From Candidatus Cloacimonadota bacterium (GTDB lineage Bacteria > Cloacimonadota > Cloacimonadia > Cloacimonadales > Cloacimonadaceae): a DNA stretch of 12,272 nucleotides. The position numbers and the translations under genes are program-made. Of this stretch, positions 6,226 through 12,272 are shown piece after piece. The first letter of the stretch is position 1; each line of letters opens with the position of its first letter. The stretch is from assembly GCA_016875595.1 (NCBI GenBank), contig VGPI01000042.1, positions 1 through 12,272 on the forward strand. The letters are read 5' to 3'. The notes beneath the pieces were generated by a model. That model was not told the DNA's origin. It saw only the letters and a list, made by a program, of their open reading frames with translations, and did not search any database.

Positions 6226-8523
6226 CTATTTTACCAGGAGCATCCTACGGATCTGATCATGCTTATCAGTTTGCAGGCGATAGAGATAGACGCCAGAGGC
6301 GAGGGATCTGCCGCAGTCGTCGGTTCCACTAAAGACTATCTGATGATTGCCGGCGTCCTGGATGCCTTGGAAAAGAGTTTTCACCTTCTGACCTTTGAGG
6401 TTATAGACGATAAGGGTGACCGGAGTGCGGCTGGCAAGCCCGTATCTGATGATCGTTTCTGGGTTGAAGGGATTGGGATAGTTCTGATACAGGGCACTGG
6501 CAAACGGAGAAGGGATGCCGTTTTCCTGGATCGAAGTGGCAGTTCCATAGATAATGCGGATATTATCCAAAGTCCAGCCGGGATCGGTCAATTCCACATG
6601 GCTGGATTCATCGGTGAGGCGGAAGCGGAGGTAGATGCTTTGACCGGCAAATGCGTCCAGCGGGATATATTCGCTATGCCACCAGTCAATTAGACCGGAC
6701 TTTTCCCAGATTGTCTGCCAGTTCTCCAGATCAGTGGAGACCTCCACGTGTACCACATCATGTACCCATTCGGTGTAGAGGTGGTGGTCAAAGGTCAAAG
6801 AAGTATTTGTGGCAGACGGGATAGTGATTGGCTGAGTGCTTCGAATGTGCACATCACAATTCATCTCATAAAAGCCCCAGCCACCCCAACTGTCGGTGAT
6901 GGCATGCCCGGTAGCGGCAAGTTCATTTTGCAGAATCCAGGGTCCTTCAATGACCCAGTCGGCGGTGCCGTCCTCCCAGTCCTCTTCATAGACGACATTG
7001 GCAGGTGAGAGATCGATCACAAAGAAATTATTACCGGGCTGGATGTTGACTGTTCCGATATAGGGGAAGTAGCCATCTGCCGTGACTTGTACCATTACTC
7101 CATCCACAGCGTAGTAATTGTGTACAAAGTCACCGTTCACCAACAAGGTGTCGGTAACAATGTCCGCCAGAGTGACCATGGCGCTAATGGGTTGCCCATT
7201 GCTGCGGATGGATCCTGTGATCAGGGCATTAGGTCGTTTGTGCAGGGATATCGAGACGGTTGTCCAGGAGCCATTATTGACCACAGTATTGGCGACGTGG
7301 TCATAGTAACCGGGTTTCCTGACCCGGAGAGTATATGCGCCTTGCCCCAAGGGACGCCAGAATCTGCCATACTGGGCATTGGACAAGCGGGGACGGAACC
7401 AGGGAGCATGACGCTCCTCGATGATGATCTCCGCCACTAAGGGTTCATAGGTTTCGGCATCGCGAACATGACCGGTGAGCATGGAATTGGACGTAGTGGC
7501 AGTGGAATAGATCAGAGCGCGGTTCAAGAGCCAGCGAACACCATTGGTTGCTCTCGTGATGGTATCGACCATCAGCAGTGAATCTGGCTGGAGATTGAGG
7601 GTGCCCACTTCCACCAAAAGCTGGAGGCCACCATACTGCTGATAGACCCAATCATGGAAACAGCCCTTGCGACTAAGATTGGGTGAGGGCTCATAATATG
7701 CGCTACTACCCTCCTTTCGGATCTGAGAGGCAAAACCTGAAGCGATTAATGCAAAATGAGGCAGATCGGGACTAGGACGAACCTCCTTCCAGTTAAATGA
7801 GTAATATACCTTCTCGGAGAGATTACCGGTGCGGGAGGAATGCCAGACAACGGAATAGACAAATTGCCTCTCTTCAAAGAGGTGCCAGCTTGCCTGGGTC
7901 TCCGATTCGGACATCGGGCTGGGTCCACGATAATAGTCCCAGACCTCCAGCCCGCCGGGTTGCCACAAGGTATCGCCATGCACCCAATTGTAGGCAAAAT
8001 TGCGGTTGATATCAGCGCCATCGATGTCATATCCCACGAGGGGGCTGTAGTCAAAGATACCATTGCCATTGGTATCACGTTTGTTCTTACGGTAAGAGGT
8101 ATCCATATTGGAAGTTACGACGTTATGACCTTCCGGGTTGAGGGTGGGGACGAACCACATCTCGAGCTGTCCCATCCATGAATTGTAAGGAGCAACGGTA
8201 CGGTTGTCGAGGATCTCTTTAATGTTGCTCATGGTGATCTCGACACCCAAGACCTCCTCCGCATGAACCTGTCCGACAAAGAGGATGGCAGGACGGTCGT
8301 GGTCGGTATTGACGTTATTGGTCATCTTGATCGCATAGATAGGGAGGTGATCTTCTTGCGTGTAGCCGATTAAATGGACTTTGGCGTGATTGGGATGTTG
8401 CGCCTCATACTGAAACAGCTTGGGCACTATCTCATCGTAGGTATGATAGCAGGTTGGCAATGTTGTTTGAGCGCCAATCGCCAGAGCGGCTAACAGTGCC
8501 GTTATCAGTATCAGGCATTTCAT
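6226..8523 (-). CDS. Secreted M14 zinc carboxypeptidase with type IX secretion sorting domain
   Basis: This 765-residue peptidase should cleave C-terminal residues from peptides outside the cell. Residues 1-18 are a signal peptide (Lys, hydrophobic run, AIGA before Gln). The M14 domain spans about 25-340: zinc ligands H87 and E90 in HAEE and H228 in VVWHSS, substrate-binding DINRNF (171-176), and catalytic E305 in LLVEVGT. All key residues are present. A DTNGNGIFD loop (150-158) looks calcium-binding. Two carboxypeptidase-regulatory-like beta domains follow (about 350-430 and 434-506), then a jellyroll, MAM-like domain (about 510-660). The last 90 residues carry YQNYPNPFNPETIIRYGL, the FlgD-like/Por sorting domain that sends proteins through T9SS, ending in RRMLLVK. 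The start is ATG 8523, not the in-frame TTG 12 bases upstream: the TTG lies inside the GGAG ribosome site, and the ATG start gives the better signal peptide. It is the last gene of a probable serS-wzz-ligase unit. Substrate specificity is unknown. Confidence 0.93.
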   Translation of the reverse strand: MKCLILITALLAALAIGAQTTLPTCYHTYDEIVPKLFQYEAQHPNHAKVHLIGYTQEDHLPIYAIKMTNNVNTDHDRPAILFVGQVHAEEVLGVEITMSNIKEILDNRTVAPYNSWMGQLEMWFVPTLNPEGHNVVTSNMDTSYRKNKRDTNGNGIFDYSPLVGYDIDGADINRNFAYNWVHGDTLWQPGGLEVWDYYRGPSPMSESETQASWHLFEERQFVYSVVWHSSRTGNLSEKVYYSFNWKEVRPSPDLPHFALIASGFASQIRKEGSSAYYEPSPNLSRKGCFHDWVYQQYGGLQLLVEVGTLNLQPDSLLMVDTITRATNGVRWLLNRALIYSTATTSNSMLTGHVRDAETYEPLVAEIIIEERHAPWFRPRLSNAQYGRFWRPLGQGAYTLRVRKPGYYDHVANTVVNNGSWTTVSISLHKRPNALITGSIRSNGQPISAMVTLADIVTDTLLVNGDFVHNYYAVDGVMVQVTADGYFPYIGTVNIQPGNNFFVIDLSPANVVYEEDWEDGTADWVIEGPWILQNELAATGHAITDSWGGWGFYEMNCDVHIRSTQPITIPSATNTSLTFDHHLYTEWVHDVVHVEVSTDLENWQTIWEKSGLIDWWHSEYIPLDAFAGQSIYLRFRLTDESSHVELTDPGWTLDNIRIIYGTATSIQENGIPSPFASALYQNYPNPFNPETIIRYGLASRTPVTLIVYNLKGQKVKTLFQGIQDAGNHQIVFSGTDDCGRSLASGVYLYRLQTDKHDQIRRMLLVK

Positions 8524-8590
8524 TTTATACTCCAATGTGCAGTTTATTGGTTTATATGCAATTTCTGCTCCATAAGGGGAGAGCTAAGCA
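8524..8590 (-). other. 67-base gap between ligase-like gene and carboxypeptidase gene
   Basis: This A/T-rich leader contains TATAAA on the minus strand at 8551-8556, but no matching -35 hexamer 16-18 bases upstream and no hairpin with a U-run. It neither proves a separate promoter nor ends the upstream transcript, so read-through from the polysaccharide genes is plausible. Confidence 0.35.
8530..8533 (-). promoter_or_regulatory. Ribosome binding site that fixes the carboxypeptidase start
   Basis: On the minus strand TTGGAG is followed by TATAAA and ATG (8523-8521), a 6-base spacer. The upstream in-frame TTG (8535-8533) overlaps this site and so cannot be the start it serves. Confidence 0.7.
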
Positions 8591-9859
8591 CTATTTGATC
8601 TGATCCGAAAGGGTGTTGTCTGTTCCTGGCTTCGGATCGACATCTGCATGAGCGATAGCATTGATGCCGGCAAAATAGATCCAGACGAAGTAATCCCACC
8701 GGATGGAAAAAGGGATGCTACTTGCCGGGATAAACAGCAGCAAGGAAAGCAAATATGACAGATAGAGGTATCGTGTCTTACCATCCGATCTTCGAAAGCA
8801 GAGGAAGAGCCGCGACACCCAATAAAAGTAAAGCGCCAGAAATCCCAAACACACCAGCACGCCAAAATTACCCAGCAATTCCATCAGATAGCTATGCGGG
8901 TTGGTGATACCACCAGTCCGGTATTTGGCTTCTTTGAGCATGACCGTCTCATAGTTGCCGCCACCCACTCCCAGTCCACCAGAACCGGAAAGCATTTCGA
9001 TCGTCTCATCGATCAATTGCGAGCGGATCTTGATCGACGACATCCGGATGCTTTGTCTTTCTTCGCCGATGCTATCCATCTGATGTTTTATTTCCGTGTG
9101 GAGGATCCGGCTGTATTGCTCATAGCGAAGGGTGAGACCATATCCCACCAGGATCATCAGGGCAAGTACCGCCAGTTTCATCTTCCATCTGAGGTGCCAG
9201 ACGAAGTAGTAACCAACCAGAGCGAGCATGCTGATGACGGCAATCCGCGCACCCTGGAACACCATGATCCCAATGATCAGGAAGATGCTTATCATTACCA
9301 CCGGGATAAGCCAGGAACGATTCAGCAATTTGGGAATGAACAAGAGAAAAGGTGAAAGTACCAACCAATAAGCGGCAAGGATGTTCTCTCCGATGAAAGG
9401 ACCAGTGGGAATGGGCACCATCATCCCATGATAGCGTGATCCCGGCAGGTGGTTCCAGGTGATCATCTCGTAGATGGCAATGCCCAGATACAAGATCATT
9501 ATCAACAGGAGAAAGAGATGAAAGCGCTCCCGGATCCGCTGCACCCGGAATATCTGGCTGAACATCAGAAAGATCAACAGATATCGTAGAATCCAGAAGC
9601 TGTAAGAGACCGCAAGCATTCTGTCATGCGCCCAGATATAGGAGAGTAAGCTGTACCCGAGCCAGAAAGTGAGAAATGAAATAGGTAAGAGAAGCTGTCG
9701 GGTGATGATTATATGATTGGGATTGACCAGCAGCCAGAGCAGGCAGATCACCGCACACACGACGAACATGCCAAGATCAATCCACCGATACACAGGGAAG
9801 AATTCCACCAGGGCATAGAGGAAAAACCATGCCAGGAGGAGCGTCTTGATTTGTTTCAT
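8591..9859 (-). CDS. O-antigen ligase / Wzy polymerase-like membrane protein
   Basis: This 422-residue polytopic inner-membrane protein has about 10-12 hydrophobic segments and a long hydrophilic loop at about 243-330, which is periplasmic in the O-antigen ligase (WaaL)/Wzy superfamily. That loop ends in the family signature: a glycine-rich GLGVGGGNYETV (295-306) followed by NPHSYLMELLGNFGVL (320-335). H322, and R205 in QGARIAVISML, are placed like the His and Arg essential in WaaL. The family transfers or polymerises undecaprenyl-linked glycans at the periplasmic face, either onto lipid A core (WaaL) or as repeat units (Wzy). Sequence alone does not separate the two. Partnership with the Wzz-like gene 12 bases upstream favours a Wzy or ligase acting on chains whose length Wzz sets. 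No strong Shine-Dalgarno sequence precedes ATG 9857-9859, so translation may be coupled to the upstream gene. The C-terminus is a short hydrophilic tail. Confidence 0.85.
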   Translation of the reverse strand: MKQIKTLLLAWFFLYALVEFFPVYRWIDLGMFVVCAVICLLWLLVNPNHIIITRQLLLPISFLTFWLGYSLLSYIWAHDRMLAVSYSFWILRYLLIFLMFSQIFRVQRIRERFHLFLLLIMILYLGIAIYEMITWNHLPGSRYHGMMVPIPTGPFIGENILAAYWLVLSPFLLFIPKLLNRSWLIPVVMISIFLIIGIMVFQGARIAVISMLALVGYYFVWHLRWKMKLAVLALMILVGYGLTLRYEQYSRILHTEIKHQMDSIGEERQSIRMSSIKIRSQLIDETIEMLSGSGGLGVGGGNYETVMLKEAKYRTGGITNPHSYLMELLGNFGVLVCLGFLALYFYWVSRLFLCFRRSDGKTRYLYLSYLLSLLLFIPASSIPFSIRWDYFVWIYFAGINAIAHADVDPKPGTDNTLSDQIK

Positions 9860-9871
9860 CAGCCGCTGGGT

Positions 9872-11062
9872 TTAGGATTGACTTTCTTTATTGCCCTGCC
9901 TGAGGGCAGTGAATATCTTCTGGATTTGTTCCCGGTTCTGGACGAAAAGGCGTTCTTTAATCACTGCGAGCAAGCAGGATAAAATGAAGGCGGCCGTGGT
10001 GATGACGATGACTGTCAGAGCACGTTTGGGACGGGCTCTGATTCCGGCGACTTTGGGGCTGTCAACGACTTCAAATACAGGCATGTCCTTCATTTCTTCC
10101 AGTTTGGCAAGTTCATATTGGGGATAGATGAATTCAAAGACCTTCTTCTTGATCTCAAGATTGAGCATGAGTTGGGCATATTGCAAGCCGATCCCGGGGA
10201 TCTTGTCAATTTGAACGATGTACTTCGGCAAGAGGTCACTTCCGCTACGCTCAAGGGATTTGATCTGATTGGCGAGGAGTTCGTTCTTGCGCTTCAATTC
10301 CTGCAGGACAGGTGAACTCTCGGAGTAATTGGCTCGGGCAAGTTCCAGCTCGATCTGCGACTGAAAATAAGAGGCAACGTTGGTGCTGTATAGTGAGATC
10401 AAGCTCTGAGTCTGCTGATCGAGCGCAATGGTCTGGTGTTTTTCCTGAAAGTGCCTGAGCGCTATGCCAAGAGAATCGATATCCGCCCTGTTTTGATGTA
10501 CCCGCTTCTCTAAAAATACCCGGTTGAGCTTGCCTTTGCTCATCCGGTTTTGGATGTTATAGGTCTGCAGGGCATTGATATAGTAGTCGGCGATGTTTCT
10601 GGACAGCAGCTTGTCTTTGGTTTCGATGCTGATGGTGATCAGATTGCTTTCATGATCAAAGACGATATCCACCATACTTCCGGTCATTTGCCTCAATGCC
10701 ATCTCCATCGTCTTTTCCGGAAGATCATCCTGAATCTGGTAATAATCGATCAGGTTAAACTCCCGGATGACCTGTTCCTTGAACTGACGGCTTTGCATGA
10801 TCGTGATGAATTCGATCGCCTGCTCGGACTTCTGGGTGCGGAGAATCCCACCACCCAGCATATCTGTTATACTTTTGCCGATGGAACTGATCGCCCCGCT
10901 CTCCGTGATCGGTAATATGGCCGCCTGAGACTTCCAGTATTCGGGTGTTACCAGGCTGTAAATGATTGCACCGATTGCAAACAACATCGTGACCAGGATA
11001 ACCATCTTGCGGCTCTTGGCGATCACAAAGACCAGATCAAGTAGTCCCATATCCTTGTTCAT
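9872..11062 (-). CDS. Wzz-like polysaccharide chain-length determinant / export co-polymerase
   Basis: This 396-residue protein has the Wzz/PCP layout: a transmembrane helix at about 20-40, a long periplasmic part with charged helices of coiled-coil character (about 180-275), and a second transmembrane helix at about 348-368. That helix follows a Pro/Arg-containing segment (ARPKRAL, 343-349), as in the Wzz family. It ends with a short cytosolic tail, without the Walker-type tyrosine kinase domain of PCP-2a proteins such as Wzc. The family forms rings that set the length of O-antigen or capsule chains made by Wzy, or assists export. GAGG lies 7 bases before ATG 11062-11060, immediately after the serS stop codon (13-base gap), and the ligase-like gene follows 12 bases downstream, so the three are probably one transcript. 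The glycan itself cannot be predicted, because no glycosyltransferase or sugar-nucleotide genes are in the window. Confidence 0.88.
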   Translation of the reverse strand: MNKDMGLLDLVFVIAKSRKMVILVTMLFAIGAIIYSLVTPEYWKSQAAILPITESGAISSIGKSITDMLGGGILRTQKSEQAIEFITIMQSRQFKEQVIREFNLIDYYQIQDDLPEKTMEMALRQMTGSMVDIVFDHESNLITISIETKDKLLSRNIADYYINALQTYNIQNRMSKGKLNRVFLEKRVHQNRADIDSLGIALRHFQEKHQTIALDQQTQSLISLYSTNVASYFQSQIELELARANYSESSPVLQELKRKNELLANQIKSLERSGSDLLPKYIVQIDKIPGIGLQYAQLMLNLEIKKKVFEFIYPQYELAKLEEMKDMPVFEVVDSPKVAGIRARPKRALTVIVITTAAFILSCLLAVIKERLFVQNREQIQKIFTALRQGNKESQS

Positions 11063-11069
11063 TGCTTTT

Positions 11070-11074
11070 CCTCT
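11070..11074 (-). promoter_or_regulatory. Ribosome binding site of the Wzz-like gene
   Basis: The minus strand reads TGA (serS stop), CAGAGG, AAAAGCA, ATG. The AGAGG site lies between the serS stop and the next start, with no room for a promoter or terminator, supporting co-transcription of serS and the Wzz-like gene. Confidence 0.6.
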
Positions 11075-11075
11075 G

Positions 11076-12272
11076 TCAAATCCGGCACTTGAGCCATGAA
11101 TTCAGCGCATCCGGCAGTTCGATCGATCCATCTGCCTGCTGATAACGCTCAAGCAGCGCGATCATCAAACGTGACGTGGCAACCCCCGAACCATTTAAAG
11201 TATGGACAAAGCGCACCTTGCCATCTTCATCACGAAAGCGGATATTGGCGCGGCGGGCTTGGAAATCCTCAAAATTACTGACCGACGACACTTCCAGATA
11301 CTTCTGCATCCCCGCTGCCCACACCTCGATGTCGTAGGTCTTGGCAGAAGCAAAACTCATGTCTCCGGTGCACAGTTCAATGACCCGATAGTGCAATCCC
11401 AATGACTGCAGGATGTGTTCCGCATCAGTCACCATTTCTTCCAGGGCATTGTATGAGGTCTCGGGATGGACGAATCTGACCATCTCCACCTTGTTGAACT
11501 GATGGATACGCTGCAAGCCCCGCGTGTCCTTTCCGTAAGAACCAGCCTCTCTCCGGAAGCAGGGAGTGAAGCCCACATACTTGATAGGCAGGGACTTATG
11601 AGGCATGATCTCATCGGAGTGGAGATTGGTGATCGGTACTTCCGCCGTCGGGATCAACCAGAGGTCATCCTCCTCCACGTGATACATATCATTCTCCAGT
11701 TTGGGCAATTGACCCGTTCCGGTCATTGCTTTGCGGTTCACGATAAAAGGTGTCCAGACCTCGGTGTAGCCGTGCTTCTGGATGTGATACTGAAGCATGA
11801 AGTTGATTAAAGCGCGTTCGATTGCAGCACCCTTTCCGGTATAAACCGGAAATCCGCTGCCACTCACCTTGGCTCCGCGTTGCAGATCCAGCAGTGCGTT
11901 CTTTTCCGCCAGTTCCAAATGATCCACCGGAGGGAAATCATATTCCGGCTTTGATCCCCATTCCCGGATAGAGCGGTTTGCGGTCTCGGAAGAGCCGACT
12001 GCCACATCCGGATGAGGCAGATTGGGAATGGTGAGCAGCATTTTATCCAGATGCTCACCCGTTGTGTTCAGCGCTTCACCGATCTCTTTGATCTGCTGCG
12101 CCACCTGCCCCATCTCAGCGATCAGGGCTGACGCGTCATCGCCGGTTTTCTTCTTTTGAGCGATTGATCCGGAGACCTTGTTCTGCTCGGCTTTGAGCGT
12201 ATCAAATTGATATTGCAGTTTACGCCGCCGTTCATCCAGAGTGAGGATGGCATCGACATCTACTTTTTCGTT
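11076..12272 (-). CDS. serS: Seryl-tRNA synthetase (5' end cut by window edge)
   Basis: Class II synthetase that charges tRNA-Ser with serine using ATP, in the cytoplasm. The frame runs open to the right edge; 398 residues are visible and roughly 25-30 N-terminal residues are missing compared with the usual length near 425. An ATG at 12113 is internal. The visible N-terminus is the tRNA-binding coiled-coil arm (DERRRKLQYQFDTLKAEQNK, then GSIAQKKKTGDDA). The catalytic domain then shows motif 1 around KGAAIERALINF (visible residues about 147-158), the TAE serine-binding loop in IPTAEVPITN (207-216), motif 2 as FRREAGSYGKDTRGLQRIHQ (239-258), and motif 3 as NGSGVATSRLMIALLERYQ (360-378). All three motifs look functional, so this is the housekeeping enzyme. 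It is unusual only in leading a run of surface-polysaccharide genes, 13 bases upstream of the Wzz-like start. Confidence 0.97.
   Translation of the reverse strand, partial: NEKVDVDAILTLDERRRKLQYQFDTLKAEQNKVSGSIAQKKKTGDDASALIAEMGQVAQQIKEIGEALNTTGEHLDKMLLTIPNLPHPDVAVGSSETANRSIREWGSKPEYDFPPVDHLELAEKNALLDLQRGAKVSGSGFPVYTGKGAAIERALINFMLQYHIQKHGYTEVWTPFIVNRKAMTGTGQLPKLENDMYHVEEDDLWLIPTAEVPITNLHSDEIMPHKSLPIKYVGFTPCFRREAGSYGKDTRGLQRIHQFNKVEMVRFVHPETSYNALEEMVTDAEHILQSLGLHYRVIELCTGDMSFASAKTYDIEVWAAGMQKYLEVSSVSNFEDFQARRANIRFRDEDGKVRFVHTLNGSGVATSRLMIALLERYQQADGSIELPDALNSWLKCRI

Noticed and set aside
6208..6693. 161-codon plus-strand ORF opposite the end of the carboxypeptidase gene
   Set aside because: It is the mirror of the conserved sorting domain and jellyroll region and has no domain of its own.
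5753..8590. Shared 10-mer GAGCTAAGCA in two intergenic gaps (minus strand 5753-5762, plus strand 8581-8590)
   Set aside because: A 10-base match in a window of this size is expected many times by chance, and the flanks do not extend it.
1..12272. CRISPR arrays, tRNA or rRNA genes, insertion sequences, phage or defence genes
   Set aside because: No regularly spaced repeats, RNA gene signatures, transposase motifs or defence-system domains were seen on either strand.

Overview
The window most likely comes from an uncultivated, anaerobic, Gram-negative bacterium of the FCB group, with Cloacimonadota (WWE1) or a close relative as my best guess. Three things point that way. One gene encodes a secreted peptidase ending in a type IX secretion (Por)-style sorting domain of the YPNPFNP type. 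There are cell-surface polysaccharide genes (Wzz-like, O-antigen ligase/polymerase-like). There is also a soluble iron-sulfur flavoprotein pair of the kind used by fermenters to balance NADH, NADPH and ferredoxin. The phylum call is inference; no rRNA gene or phylum-specific marker is present.

Left part (positions 2-4712, plus strand). A NuoF/HydB-like flavoprotein subunit, cut by the left edge, is followed 10 bases later by a very large fusion protein of about 1118 residues. The fusion joins a NuoG-like [2Fe-2S] head, a complete GltD/NfnB-like FAD and NADPH module, several [4Fe-4S] domains and a NuoG-like, apparently cofactor-free molybdopterin-fold tail. Together they look like a Stn-type electron-bifurcating transhydrogenase (NADH + reduced ferredoxin to NADPH) or a close relative, not a hydrogenase or respiratory complex I.

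Middle (4717-6225). A cytosolic PAS-GGDEF diguanylate cyclase on the minus strand converges on the fusion gene with a 4-base gap. Upstream of it lies a 504-base stretch with no convincing gene. This gap holds a compact cluster of nested palindromes (6121-6172), further inverted repeats, and a doubtful 49-codon ORF.

Right part (6226-12272, minus strand). This is a tightly packed run of four genes in transcription order: serS (seryl-tRNA synthetase, cut by the right edge), a Wzz-like chain-length determinant, an O-antigen ligase/polymerase-like membrane protein, and a multidomain secreted M14 zinc carboxypeptidase with a C-terminal sorting domain. Gaps are 13, 12 and 67 bases, so they may be co-transcribed. 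The layout puts a housekeeping gene, surface-polysaccharide assembly and a probable surface-exported peptidase in one unit. No RNA genes, insertion sequences, CRISPR arrays or phage genes were seen.
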